NCBI GenBank assembly: GCA_036250225.1
Contig: JAPZLL010000007.1
Coordinates: 62,001 to 126,000, forward strand
Length of the DNA: 64,000 nt
Reading direction: 5' to 3'
From: Cercophora sp. LCS_1
Lineage: Eukaryota; Ascomycota; Sordariomycetes; Sordariales; Lasiosphaeriaceae
In this document: positions 31,727-43,507 of the stretch, piece by piece
How positions within the stretch are numbered: position 1 is the first letter of the stretch
Layout: each line of letters begins with the position of its first letter
Program-made: the position numbers and the translations under genes
The notes under the pieces: model-generated
The model's database searches: none
What the model was told of the DNA's origin: nothing
The model's input: only the letters and a program-made list of their open reading frames with translations

Positions 31727-33545
31727 CTACTCATCTGCATCACTGTTGTCCCCGTCACTCCCTCCCTCGGCAGCAAACTCCTCCTCTGTCGCTTCCAAGC
31801 CGGAAGAGCTCATGAACTTCTCTTCCTTGGCCTCGGCTGGTTTCCCCGCGAGTTAGCACAATCACATACCTCCTTGCTTGACCACACAAGAGGGAAACGT
31901 GTGTGTGGTGACTTACTCTTCCTCTCCACCAGCATGTTCTCCTGTACCTCGCAGTCTGTCAGGACGCACCCCTCTCCAATCTCACTCCTTTTCCCGAGGA
32001 TGCACTTTGTCAGTTTGCAGTTCTTGCCGACTACGACGCCATCCATCAGCAAGCACTGGGACAGCTTGGCACCCTCGTTGATCTGGCAGTTTGCGCCAAT
32101 GACACACTCCTTGATCGATGTCTTTTCCTGCACAGTCACGTTGTCGGCCACCAAGCTGTCTGTCTTGGTGATGGTTGTCCGCGGCTTGACGCCTTCGGGG
32201 TAGGCCACCTTGCGGGTGTGCGCATAGGGGGATGCCCCTTGTACATCGGGTCCACCAAGCTCTTCAAGTGAAGGCAGCTTCGCCAGCTGCAGGGAGACCT
32301 GAAGCAGAAGCTGGGCTGTGTCTACGCGGCGGATTATGGGCGCCGGGGCGGCTGCTTGGGCAGGTGGTGCCGAGGGGTGGACATATGCCAACATCGGGGG
32401 AATATCAGAAGAGGAGATTTGGTTTTCGGGGCTCGTATCCTTGGTTGCGTGGTCGCTCTTAGAGGGAGAGCTACTGGCGGACTTGTTGGGGGTGTCCTTT
32501 CCATCATCTGTATGACCAAGTATTTTGTCGAGCTTGAGCTTGGCAGGTATGCCTTGTTGCCATCCAGCCTTGGCCCACCACCCTACTACATCTTCACCAA
32601 TAGTTTCAAGACTCTCGTTGTCCCGGATCAAATCCATGATCCACCGCGGGAAAATATAAAGATGCGCATCACGGTGAGTATTGAGCATGCGGACTCGCGG
32701 GTGATGACGAAGAAGGTCCTGCCGTGTGATAAGGCCGCTGTTTTCGTCGACAAGGTCCTTGAGGGAGTCTGTGGGCATGGTGTAGACTACTTTAGAAAGG
32801 TGTGTGAAGAGAGAGCCCTTGGGAGGCAAGACTGAAGATGCCGGCAGTGAAACGGTTGCTGTAAAGTCGGTCTCCTCACCCTTGATGGGCGTAGCAGTCT
32901 TAGTTTGGTACCATACCCCAAGACCACCGCTGCGTCGGACGCTCGAAGAGCTCCCATCGAAAAGGATGTCTGGAAGGCTGGCGGATTGTACCATCCATGC
33001 TTGCAGCAGCTTGTCTGCGCCGAGTTCGCAAACCAAGTCGCAAGGGAGAACGAGGAAATCAGAGACCACGAGAGACTGCAGCTCGGGCAGCCGGAGGATC
33101 TCAGCCGTGCCGGTGTTCTGGTCCAGGTCCTTGGGTGAGATGAGGTCTGGCCGGGGGTAGGGCAGACTGGTCAGGAAGGGGTTCGTCTTGAGGGCGGTGC
33201 CTATCGCTTCTGCGGCTGAAGGGGGACAGACAAGGGTGATATCTGGGCCGCCATTAGTGCCTGAATCTTGCGGAATGTGATAAAGGGATCTGAAGAGTGG
33301 TGTTGCATCTGTCCCTGATGCAGGTACGAGGTACGGGTTGCAGCCGTGTGTCAGTGAGACCTACCTGTGATGCCCGCTCGGTAGCAGAATTCGAGTGGGT
33401 ACCAGACCATGGGCCGGTTGGCTATGGGCAGGAGCGCTTTCGGGTTCTCATCCGGGTTGGTCGTGAAGGTCGGGAACGAGTTGCCGGGGCCGCACAGGAT
33501 CAAGGCTTGCAGCCCCGGAGTTGCAATCGTGACAGCGTGGGGCAT
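31727..33545 (-). CDS. GCD1: Translation initiation factor eIF2B gamma subunit
   Basis: Exons 33545..33365, 33242..31917 and 31836..31727 encode 538 residues. The N-terminal nucleotidyltransferase-like domain begins PGLQALILCGPGNSFPTFTT and includes NPKALLPIANRPMVWYPLEF, where the catalytic pyrophosphorylase loop is degenerate, as is typical of eIF2B gamma. The C-terminal left-handed beta-helix has hexapeptide-like repeats (SIKECVIGANCQINEGAKLS, LMDGVVVGKNCKLTKCILG, RSEIGEGCVLTDCEV). Gamma and epsilon form the catalytic arm of the guanine-exchange factor that recharges eIF2 with GTP; in yeast this is Gcd1, a general control gene. The acidic C-terminal tail comes from a small third exon. Residues around 350-400 form a Ser/Thr-rich insertion. 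Identification is firm. Confidence 0.92.
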
Positions 33546-34348
33546 CTTGAGCCCTGGAGCTGTGCTTTATGGAGGGGTAATTGTGGTTTTGTGGCGTGTT
33601 TGGTGGCCCAATTGAACGGGTTACTGTTGAGCTGGTTGCCAGAGTTTTGTCCTGGGTGTTTGGCGAGAGTAGTTGTATGTTTCGTGGATTTGGAGTCGCG
33701 ATTGTGATTTCTTTCACTGACTCACTCAATCAAAAGTTGGAGGCTCTCTCTCAGAGCCGACAACCTCAGTGAAAGATGCATGGCCCGTGCCGCGTGGTGG
33801 GGTTGAAGAGGGTGTGGGCTCATCAAAAACATTGCAGCCACCCCCTGTCAGCTCGCTCCTTTCAGGGATGGCTCGCCACTGTTCTTGGCGAGCATCTGCC
33901 TGCCCGGCCAACCACCTGCCTCGGTCCTGGGCCTGAAAATGGAGCTCGGCCTGCGGAGAGCTGGGGCGTCAACAATCGATCCCAGCCTTCTCTAAAGTCC
34001 AGCTGGGCAGGAGTCCGCCCTATCCGCCTGCGACACACTTTCCAACCCACGTCCCTCACCACGTCCACACCCACACCGGTTGGGCTGCCGCTTGTCAAAC
34101 CACGCCCGTCCAATCCACCAATTCCACACGCGCCGCCAATCGGGCAACCACCAACGCCCGCGTGTGGTCCGCCAGCCACGACTTTTCCCGTCGCGAAACC
34201 CATGCTGGAGTTTGCCTCCGCCGCCAGCTGTTCGAGGTCCCGACAATTCGAGCTGCACGCACACGCGTGCCGAACACGATCCCGCACCGAAACCAAGGCC
34301 CCGGTTCCCGCTCGGCCCTGCGATGCCCCGTTCACCGTAATTTTTTAA
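33546..34348. other. Divergent promoter region GCD1 / peroxin-22-like
   Basis: These 803 bp are GC-rich, with inverted CA/TG-rich stretches near 34050-34280. No gene was supported. Confidence 0.5.
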
Positions 34349-35673
34349 ATGTCGTCGCCGTATGAACAACGCGGGTCGTCCCGCCGCCGCGGGGCATGGA
34401 ACCACTGGGTGCCGCTTGTGCTAACGGTAGCCGTCGCCACGGCTGGCGTCGCCGCGTGGGCGTGGAGCCAGCGCAAGCAGTCGGAACACGAGGAGGAGGC
34501 AGAGTATCAGGATCTCGACTACGACAACGCCGACTATGGCGACAACCCGGCTTACGGAGCCAGCCGAGACGGACCCGGGGGGAAGCCCCCCTCGTATCCC
34601 GGCGTTGACACGCGCGGGCTAGCAGCGGAGGCGCAAAAGGAGAGCTCGGGATGGGGTGCGCAGATGTCGGGCGCCTTGCGCCGGACGCCAAGTCCGCAAC
34701 AGTTTTTGGATAGTGCGAAAAAGACAGTCGTCGCAGGCGTGACAGCTGCTGGTGTTGCGGTGGGAAGCGCGTTGGCGGCCATCAGGGAAGAGGATAAGAC
34801 GGCGTATGCTGACCACGAGACGTGGTCAGAGGAGGCGGATGCGAAGAAGGAGAGGTCGGGGCCGTCGCAGTCAAAGGACGCTGCCAAGCGGCGCAAAAAG
34901 GTTGCCATTGTTGTTTCCGCCGATAACCATATCGACGATACCGACTCCGACGGGTTCCACGAGCATGCTGTAAGTTGCGATACGGCGTTGACATTGATAT
35001 GGCTGCTAATGACGCAACAGTCTATCCTCTCTCACATCCCCAAGAACATTGACTTCACCAAGATCAAGCTCTATGTTCTCATTTACGCCCCTAACCTCAA
35101 GGCCACGGCTGTCACCGAAAGCACCCTGCCCCCGCCATCTCTGAGTTCCTCAGTCTCCCTCATCGACCCTGCGCAAGCTCACACCCCTGGCGAGGAGCAC
35201 AAGAGCCCAGTGTAAGTATATCTAGAGACATTTTCATATGTTGGGCTTTGGCTAATTTAAGTAGCGTTACTGCTTCCAACGCAGACCCTGCGTACAATGC
35301 GATCTACTCCCAGGCTCAGAGCCTTGTGGAGAAGGATAGCATGGTTCTGACATTTACCACGCCCAACGGACACGCGCACATTCTGCGGCACATCCAGCCC
35401 GAGATTATCTATCTGCAAGAGTCCCTGAGCGGTGACAATGGTAGCGTTGTCACGCAGCTCCAGACCTGGCTGCGCCGGGACCTGATCTTGGTAGTCGGCG
35501 CCGAGAGCGGTGCTGGCGGTCTTGCAGATAGCGAGTCGGAGGCCGAGAAGCCCGGCAAGGAGAACATCTGGTGGCACAGAGAGGACCGTGTTGGCCGGGG
35601 TCGAGGAGTCGTGGTGGTAGATGGGCTCAGGGTTCATGACGACTGGCTGCGTCGGGTGCAGGGCAAGGACTGA
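34349..35673 (+). CDS. Peroxin-22-like membrane protein
   Basis: Exons 34349..34969, 35021..35211 and about 35265..35673 encode about 406 residues; the last acceptor could be 35262, adding one Ser. A short basic N-terminus (SSRRRGAWN) precedes one transmembrane segment, WVPLVLTVAVATAGVAAWAW (residues 20-39), then an acidic, Tyr-rich linker (YQDLDYDNADYGDNPAYG). The C-terminal half forms an alpha/beta domain (KKVAIVVSADNHIDDTDSDG, SILSHIPKNIDFTKIKLYVL, HAHILRHIQPEIIYLQESL). This matches the fungal Pex22-like family (PF12827). Yeast Pex22 anchors the ubiquitin-conjugating enzyme Pex4 to the peroxisomal membrane for recycling of Pex5. The ATG at 34349 gives the expected short cytosol-excluded end. 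Divergent from GCD1. Confidence 0.75.
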
Positions 35674-36551
35674 GTATAGTAGATATCCCCATGTTGGCTT
35701 TGTGTTTGCACCTGCGTGTCTGTCGCGAGTCGTTGCTGATGTTTGATGATTTCTGTACTGTTTATTGTTCATACATAACCCGTTATCTACATACCTACCT
35801 ACACTCATCCTACCTAGCACTGCATGCTTCCCTTGGTGGTTTTCCAGTGCCTGGGTCCAAGCATGCATATGTTGGCTTGCCAGACAGGACAAACTCATCA
35901 TTCCCATTTGCCGGACCGTCCACGTGAGCGGCGGGCGTGTGTTGACATATGTTATGCTGGTAGCCGAGGTTGAGAAGATGCTTGCGCTGTAACCGTGACA
36001 CCATGTCCTAGAGAAAGCTTGGCAGACTCGGATCGTTGATCACGTGATGCGGCTCCCCATTCCAGCCAGGAGCCGCCAGGCGGCAGGGATCGGATCACTC
36101 AAAGAAAAACCCCACACAAGGACTCAAGATCCAGCGATCATCAGCAGGGAGCACGCCTCGTCATTGCACGACACCTCATCCGACATTCGTTCACCATAGC
36201 TGCCGCGCTTACTATTGAATAGGCGCACGGAATTGACAGGCCTGTTTGCGATTGCAGTTTTGCTGGTCAAAGCGAACGTCATTCGCTGCGCGCGACAAAG
36301 TCTCGGCACCCCCCAAATCGGCGTGTCACGTCGTCCCCCATCGCATCGCAAAACGGCGCGACCCCGACGTCGTCGCATCGATTTCCATCAATTCACCACC
36401 CCCAACCATCTCCCCCGATCATCTCCACACCGATGCCCGCCGACGGTGACGTATAGCGAGCATTCTGAGCTGGGAGCTGGAGGCTAGAGCCGGATCCCGC
36501 TGAGCAGGACGCCTGCGGAGGCTGCCCGAGGGGCGCCATCTTGCTGCAGCT
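35674..36551. other. Intergenic, Spt20 promoter
   Basis: These 878 bp carry CTAC-rich (35790-35815) and CCCC/CGCATCG-rich stretches, with the Spt20 leader at the 3' end. No gene was seen. Confidence 0.5.
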
Positions 36552-38144
36552 ATGGCACCCACCATCACGGCGGCCCCCCAGCCGCCACCATCCGTCGCGT
36601 CTAAGATTAAGCGTCCAATTCCTCCTGGTATTCAAACCAATGGAGTTGTCACGTCGCGCTCGTCGCCCTCCCCGTCCATGTCAGCCAAACGCGCCCCGAC
36701 AGCCGTTCGCCAGCCGTCCAACCCTCCAACTGCGAATGGCGTCAATCCTGCCGCTTCACGTCCCCCAAACCGACCACCCCGCCGCGATGCCTCGGGCCAG
36801 ATGCTCGGGCGCGGTCAGCGAAGCGCTGGTCTGCGCTCTGCCAGCATGGTTCCCGATTCAGCCGTCTCGCCCACAACCGAGCCCCCTCCGTATTATATCA
36901 GCGACAAGTACATACTCGATAAATACGCCGGCAACCCGCCCTCCCTCGTCCTCCATGTACACCAGAACCACTTCCGCTTCGACCAGCAAGAAGGAACCTT
37001 TCAGTTCAAGTCGCCGATGAAGCTGTTCCTGGAGCATCTCAGAAAACGCACGGTCCCACATGAAATGCTCGACCAGCTCGTCGATGCTGGCGTCGCGTTC
37101 TACGAGGGTTGTCTCATCGTGCAAGTCCATGATCACAAATCTGTTGCGCAGTCCAAGGATATTGCAAGGCCCTCGTCGGCCTCTAGCAAGACTGTTCCGT
37201 CGTCGGTTCACAACTACAATCCATATCTCACGCCATCGCCATGGGTACCATATCCCAAGGAAAATCAGGGTGGAGACGGGGCCCAGACGTCTGGAGGGGA
37301 TGTGGCCGGGAAAACAGCTGAAGAGAAGGACAAGGAGAACATGCCAGCACCCAGCGCCCCGGGAGATGGCCAGAAAAAGGCGCCAGTCAAGCCCAAAGTT
37401 TTTACGGTTGTTCTCAAGCCGACACAAGAAACCTTGTATACCGACCTTGTTATAAAAGCCAATACCCCCCGCGGCTCAGCGGATTCCCGTGCAGACGGCA
37501 ACGCTCCTCCCCCAACACCTCACGGACTGGTGCCGCCAACACCAACTACTACTGGCATGCCGCCGCCCGCGAAAAAGCAGAAGCGGGAGCGCATGGAATT
37601 AGATGGCAGCAATATCTACGCTGCCGAAGCACAAATTCTGCTAGCAACGACGGCGCCCCTCGATCTCGAGCCTACAAAGACGGCTGAAGAGACTATTGTC
37701 AAGCTCGAGAAGCTCGCGCACCCAGAGCACTCTTGCAAACCACCGCAACCCAAATCCCGGAAGAGAACAGTCGCTGAGGTTGCAGCGGACGAGGCGGCAG
37801 CTGCTGAGCAAGAACGGTTTATGCTCGTTTTGGACGAGCGTTTGGCATCAGGATTCGCCGGACCCCAAGCTGGCGGGACTGGTGCGGACGGGGATGGACA
37901 CACTAGAGCAGCCGTCTTCGAACCTAGGTTCGAACGCTTCAAGGTCATCGCTGATATCAAGCGAGAACACGAAGAGAAGAAGGAGCGCGAAAAGGTCGAA
38001 AGGCAAGAGAAGGAACGCCAGTTGCTCTTACAGAAGCAACAAAACGATCAACAGGAGCTACAGCGAAAAGCCCAACAGCAGCAGCAACGTGAGGCTCAAC
38101 TACAACAGGCACAAGCTCAAGCCCAGCAGCAGCAGCAACAACAA

Positions 38145-38183
<39 letters not shown>

Positions 38184-38312
38184 GCGGCAGAGGCAGCTCG
38201 AAGACAGCAGCAGATGCGTGCCCACCAGATGGCTCAGCAGCAAGCGCAGGCCCAGGCACATGCCCAGGCACAAGCTCAAGCTCAAGCTCAGGCACAAGCT
38301 CAGGCACAAGCG

Positions 38313-38356
<44 letters not shown>

Positions 38357-39770
38357 AGCACAGGCACAGGCACAGGCTCAGGCTCAGGCTCAGGCTCAAG
38401 CGCAAGCTCAGGCGCAGGCTCAAGCTCAGGCGCAAGCACAAGCTCAGGCACAACAGCAAACGCAGCAGGCGGCCACGCCACTCTCTCATCCCATGCAACT
38501 CAGCCCCGTGCCTGGAAACATGCCCAATGGGGTGCCTGTTAGCATGGCCCAGCAGCGCTTCCCATCAGTTTCGCAACCTCAAGCTTCGTCGCCAATCGTC
38601 CGGCAGAATACGCCCCAAAATGCTTCGTCGCCCATGGTCCCAGTCGCCATGCAGCATTCGAACTCGAACATGGGCGGAAGCCCGCCCCGGCCATCATCGG
38701 TGGTTCAGAACGGGCAACCAATGTCTGTTCCTATGGCGGCAAGCATGTCTGCGCGCGGCAGCCAACAGAGCCATGCAGCTGGCACGCCAAGGGTACCGAA
38801 TGCCACTCCCAATATGGCTCAGGCTACACCCATTACGCGGCCCCAAGTCGTACCGACGCCGCGGATATCACAGTCCAGCCCTCCGCCCAACATGATGGCT
38901 GGCCAGCAAATGGGGGTCATGATGATGAATCAAGGCATGCCCCAAATGATGACCACGCAACAGAACCTCGCCCACAGCCAGCAAGCCGCGCAAATAGCTC
39001 AGCAGCAACGTATCATGCAGCAGCAGAGGCAAATGCAGATTGCTGCGCACAACGGCATGCTCCATAATGGCCAGGGAGGCAACGTCGCTGGGAACAACCT
39101 GTTGCAACAGCGCATCCTTCAGCAGCAAATGTTCATGCAGCAGCAGGCTCAGCAGCAACGCAGCCAGATGATGGCCGCCCAGGGTGGACAGAACCCACTT
39201 GCAACGTACCAGCAGCAGCTTAACAACATGCAGCAACACACACAAATGGGACAGTTGCGGCAGCAGATGGCACAGGGGCAAAACCCCGGGATGATGGGCG
39301 TCAACGGTATGGCACCGGCGCAGCAGATGGCGGCGATCCAGCAGATGCAGCAGTTGCAGCAAATCCAACAGCAGCAAGCGCAACAGCAGCAACAGCAGAT
39401 GCACCAACAGCAAGTACAGCAGCAACAGCAACAACAAGCGGTACAGCAACAGCAGCAGCAGGCTCAGGCTCAGGAACAGATGCAGCTCAATATGCTTGCT
39501 CAGAATCCTCAGGTGCAGAGGGCCATCCAAAACCAAGCCCAGGCTCTATACATGAAGAACCTGCCCAACTTTGCGCAGAAGTTTGGGGGAGCCAATCTCA
39601 TCCCGCCCGAGCAAATGGCAGCGTTCAAAGACCAGTGCGGCAAGTTGGCAAGGAGCTCTATCCTAAACCAATTTGCGGCGCAGAATAGGATGAATGCGGC
39701 GGCAGCGCAGGGCCAGGGGATGCAGATGAATATGGGGATGCAGGGGCAGATTATGCCCAACGGGATGTGA
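36552..39770 (+). CDS. SPT20: SAGA complex subunit Spt20
   Basis: This is a single exon of 1072 residues. The conserved Spt20 domain spans roughly residues 114-300: YYISDKYILDKYAGNPPSLV, LHVHQNHFRFDQQEGTFQFK, MKLFLEHLRKRTVPHEMLDQ, then VHNYNPYLTPSPWVPYP and a conserved TVVLKPTQETLYTDLVI. Spt20 is a core structural component of the SAGA co-activator (histone acetylation and TBP recruitment), nuclear. The C-terminal half is dominated by Gln: a run of about 20 Gln (38124..38183), a Gln-Ala dipeptide array (38239..38454) and later Met/Gln-rich low complexity, ending in a short conserved-looking C-terminal patch (FGGANLIPPEQMAAFKDQCG). Such glutamine-rich tails are common in fungal Spt20, but the QA array is unusually long. 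The frames on the other strand over this region are artefacts of the repeat. Confidence 0.9.
38124..38183 (+). repeat. CAG/CAA polyglutamine tract
   Basis: Twenty consecutive Gln codons, a CAG/CAA mixture with a long pure CAG run at 38148-38180, lie within Spt20. Confidence 0.9.
38239..38454 (+). repeat. Gln-Ala dipeptide-coding hexanucleotide array
   Basis: A (CARGCN)n array of about 35 units, mostly CAGGCT/CAAGCT/CAGGCA, encodes alternating Gln-Ala in Spt20, with one His replacing Gln. Confidence 0.9.
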
Positions 39771-40781
39771 GGTGGCGGCTTGGCCAGGGACGGCACGGTC
39801 CCATGGTGAATACCGATCGAAGATTGACGGGCCGTCATTGCTAGAGCAATGTTGTCGTGTGAGATGCTCTGACGCTTTTTTTTTTTTTTGGGCGTGTAGC
39901 GTTCGGTTCTCTGCATATACCCTGGGCGAAAATAATAGGTTTCATGGGCTTGGGCACTCTGGAATTTCGGGATGATTACAGGTTCTTGCAGAGGTTTTGC
40001 GTCTTTCATCGACGACTTTTGATTTGGGGTTGGGACTGGCCCGGAATGGGTCGGACTGCTCTTTCTTCACTTGGGACGAAGACTGGTTGGGTTTGGTCGT
40101 GCTTGCCTCTTAAGGCATAAAGGAAATACTGGCTGGGATGGAAACTCGTTGTATCATATCGGGTAACGTTATCCTAGCGTCTGGGAACCACAATGCACTG
40201 AATCATCAGACACTGTTTCCTGCCATCTGATGAACCACGCCTCAAGGACACGGGAGAGAGGCCTTCCTGTTGCTGATACCACGTGATCGATCACGGGATC
40301 GAGCACATGCAGGACGCACGGCCCATGCCACCCCGGTCGCCGTATGACGGAATCGAGCTGGCTGGCGCCCTTTTCCGAGCGACGCAAGCCATCCAGCGAC
40401 CTGCACTGCTGATCAGCGAGCAACAGCTTTCGGGCCAGCAGACCTTGACGACCACCCAACGAAGCCAGCAGCTGATTTGATTTTAGTTCAACTTTTTACT
40501 TCTTCTCTCTTCCCAACCACGCTGTGATCGACTTGAGGACCACCAGCCCGGGGTATTTTTTTTTTTCATCCATTATAATTTTACCCCAAACCCGTTTCTT
40601 CGCGACGCTCCTTTTTACTTTGAAAGTCTGCCTCCACTCTGTCGCTGCTGTCCCCGATTCTTCGTGTCCCGATCGTTTCGCCGGTTTCCACCCAACACCC
40701 AACTTTGTGTGTGTCGCATCACGATAGTGGAATCGAAACGAAACACGATAACGACAACGACACGGGAGATTAATAGCTACC
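39771..40781. other. Intergenic Spt20 - Atg27
   Basis: This 1.0-kb stretch has T-tracts at 39878-39890 and 40556-40566 and a leader rich in ACG repeats just before the Atg27 ATG. A partial palindrome CACGTGATCGATCACGGGATCG is split around 40280-40300. No gene was seen. Confidence 0.45.
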
Positions 40782-41844
40782 ATGAAACCGACGACGCTCC
40801 TCCCCGCTGTCTTTTCCCTCGCTGCGCGCGCCGCGCTCCCGTGCAAGGATATCGAGGTCGACAAGCTCAAGTTTGATTTCTCGCCGCTTGCGGGGCCGCA
40901 TACCGTTGTCACGACCGAGTACGCGCCGCCTAGCTATTATAACCGGACGTACACGCTTGATTTGTGCGCGCCATTGGAGAGGAAGGGGGAGGTCAAGGAT
41001 GAGTTGAAATGTCCCAAGGGGACCCATGGTAGGTCACTATGTCTTGGGGATGGAATGGACTGCTACTGACGGGAAATATAGTGTGTCAGATTAAACATCA
41101 TTGGGATGCCGAGTCGAAAAAGTCGAACGTCGAGGAGGTGATTCCGATTGCGGGCGATTTGGCGAGTTTTGGGGGGAGTGAGTTCAAGTGGGAGGCGACT
41201 AGGCTGAAGACGGCGGACGTGGACACGGGCGTCAAGGTTGTGCTCAGGGGCGGGGTGTGGGAGGGGCGAGAGCAGAGGGCTGTGGTGGAGTTTCGGTGCA
41301 ACAAGACGATTGCGGGGACCGAGGGGGAGTGGGAGGGCGAGGACGAGTATGTCAAGCCCAAGGCCAAAAGAGAAGAGGGCGAGAAGAAAAAGGTTGGGGA
41401 GCCCGAGAGGCAGTTGAAGAAGGACGACGCCGCGCTGGTTTGGGAGGGGTACAAGAGGACGACTGAGAGCGAGAAGGATGTCGATACGTTGTTCTTGGCT
41501 TGGCACACCAAGTATGCTTGTGAGAGCGTAGCGGACGAAAAGCCGCCTGTCAGCGAGAGCTCAGGGTGGGGGTTCTTCACCTGGTTTATTGTCCTGTAAG
41601 TTACGATTTCGAGGGGAGCTGGGTGTGCTTGTTTGCTGACGATTACAGGGTCTTCCTCGCTATCGCGGCGTACCTCATCTTTGGCTCGTGGCTCAACTAC
41701 AACCGCTATGGCGCGCGCGGCTTGGACTTGCTCCCGCATGCCGACACGCTCCGCGACGTTCCGTATCTGCTCAAGGACTGGACGCGTAGGGTGCTGAACA
41801 CGGTGCAGAGCAGTGGGAGTCGGGGTGGGTACTCGGCTGTGTAG
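40782..41844 (+). CDS. ATG27: Autophagy-related protein 27
   Basis: Exons 40782..41028, 41082..41595 and 41649..41844 encode 318 residues. A signal peptide (MKPTTLLPAVFSLAARAA) leads into a cysteine-containing luminal domain of the mannose-6-phosphate-receptor type (LPCKDIEVDKLKFDFSPLAG, TYTLDLCAPL, VCQIKHHWDA, VVEFRCNKTIAGTEGEW). A charged linker follows, then one membrane span near the C-terminus (FTWFIVLVFLAIAAYLIFG) and a short cytosolic tail ending Tyr-Ser-Ala-Val. In yeast the same YSAV tail motif sorts Atg27 to the vacuole and influences Atg9 transport. The protein is a type I membrane protein of Golgi, vacuole and pre-autophagosomal compartments. Intron 2 falls within the transmembrane segment (IVL|VFL). 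Identification is firm. Confidence 0.92.
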
Positions 41845-42514
41845 GACCACAGAGGCCCGCAGGAGTTGAGCGAGGACGATGATTATCTCAGGGATGTTCA
41901 CCGCAACATCTTGCATTAGACGGGGATTTTTACAACGATTCAGCTTGGGGAGTGTGTTAATTCTTGTTGTTCTGGCGGCGAGGAGTCGTACATAACTGCG
42001 CGGACACCGGCTCTGGTAGACTTGGCAGTCGGACGGCGTTTGGGATGCAATGGTTCAGGCTGTATGAGTTACTTTTTGCAAAGGCGCGGCCTGTAAATGG
42101 AACATTTGATACCATTCAGTTGGACGTGGCGGCGGACTTAGCGGCAAGCGGTTCGGCGGGTCTGGGGTAGAAGATGGGGCTGTCACATGCCAGCGGTCCG
42201 CCTCCTGCACCCGAGATCCGCCCCGGGATTCCATTTCCAACCCCCATGCATTGCGTCTCCAACTGCTGTCTATAAGTGAGCGTCGACTTGTGATGCCGTC
42301 CATGAACCAACCACGGTAGAATCGAGACACGATGTAAGTTTATTTTTTCGAGCGTTGATTATATATATTCCCATCAACCTCGGCATTTGCATTCCATTTC
42401 ACGACTCAGTTCAAGTTAAACCAGCTTAGCTGACAACTGTTCCCGGCACCTAACAAGCTCACATCTCTCCTCTCATCTTGACCAGTTCACCTCACCACCA
42501 AACAACAAATCAAT
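41845..42514. other. Intergenic Atg27 - isomerase
   Basis: These 670 bp have an AT-rich patch (42335-42375) and a CT/CA-rich leader before the next ATG. No gene was seen. Confidence 0.5.
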
Positions 42515-43507
42515 ATGTCAACCCTCTTCACGATACCCATCCCACCCCTCGGCGCCCACCCAGGCGGCACAGTAGTCTGCACGTCTCCAGCCCCGCAAGT
42601 CTACCTCTTGACCATCACCTCGCCGCCAGACAACCGGCTCACAACCGTCTCATGCGCCGCCATCCTCGACGCCCTCGACCTGCTCGAGTTTGGCGGCTAC
42701 AAGCCGGGCGTGGTCCTCACGACGTCGGGGATCCCCAAGTTCTACTCCAATGGGCTGGACCTCGAACACGCCATGGCGACCGAGTCCTTCATGCCGCATT
42801 CGCTGTACAAGCTGTTCAACCGGTTCCTGACGTACCCCATGCCGACGATTGCGTTGTTGAATGGTCATGCGTTTGCGGGCGGGTTGATGTTGGCTATGCA
42901 TCATGACTGTGCGTTTTTCTGTCTCGTTTCATTCCCTCGACACCACCTCCCACCACACCATCCTCTCCGGTTCATCTTTTCCACTTGATGCTCTCTGCGA
43001 ATATACATATACATATACATATATACATGTATATATGTATATATATATATATTGTGAATCAAAACTAACGCACCAAAAAAAGACCGAGTAATGAACCCCG
43101 AAAAGGGCTTCATCTGCATCAACGAGCTCGACTTTGGCGTCCCCCTGAAACCAGCAATGAGCTCCATCTTCCGCATCAAAACCACGCCGCAGACCTACCG
43201 CACGCTCGTCCTCGAAGCCCACCGTTTCAGCGGGAAAGCAGCCGCCGAAGCCGGACTGGTCGATATCACGGGTGGTCTGGACGAAGCGCTGGCCCTCATC
43301 AAGACGCGGAAGCTGACCGAGAAGGCCAAGACGGGTATCTACGGGCTTATGAAGATTGAAATGTACCGTGAGAGTATCGCCTTGTTGAGCCCAGAAGGTC
43401 ACGCGCGGGAGGAGGAAGGGGTGTTGGGCATCATGGAGAGCGAGGATGCAAGGAAAGAGGCTGGGGAGAAGAGGGTTGCTGAGATCAAGAGCAAGGCGAG
43501 GCTGTGA
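42515..43507 (+). CDS. Enoyl-CoA isomerase/hydratase (ECI-like) with peroxisomal tail
   Basis: Exons 42515..42908 and 43083..43507 encode 272 residues of the crotonase fold: VYLLTITSPPDNRLTT, GVVLTTSGIPKFYSNGLDLE, then LNGHAFAGGLMLAMHHDYRV across the intron, and GFICINELDFGVPLKP. NGHAFAGG is the oxyanion-hole segment and INELDFGVPL carries an acidic residue in the position used by delta3-delta2-enoyl-CoA isomerases. The last three residues, Ala-Arg-Leu, fit the type 1 peroxisomal targeting signal, so a role in peroxisomal breakdown of unsaturated fatty acids is likely. The 174-nt intron is longer than others in the window and contains an ATACAT/AT microsatellite. Catalytic direction (isomerase versus hydratase) cannot be settled from sequence alone. 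Confidence 0.8.
43001..43052. repeat. AT-rich microsatellite in the isomerase intron
   Basis: ATATAC/ATACAT units run into (AT)n over about 52 bp within the intron 42909..43082. Confidence 0.85.

Noticed and set aside
37957..38498. Long Glu/Pro/Leu-rich minus-strand frames opposite Spt20
   Set aside because: They are the mirror image of the CAG/GCT repeat array and lack any non-repetitive coding signal.
36552..39770. Prion-type protein as the main call for the Gln-rich gene
   Set aside because: The N-terminal half carries the conserved Spt20 domain, so the Gln-rich tail is a feature of a SAGA subunit.
34349..43507. A peroxisomal gene cluster (Pex22-like, isomerase)
   Set aside because: The genes are separated by unrelated Spt20 and Atg27 genes with independent promoters, so chance proximity is the simpler explanation.
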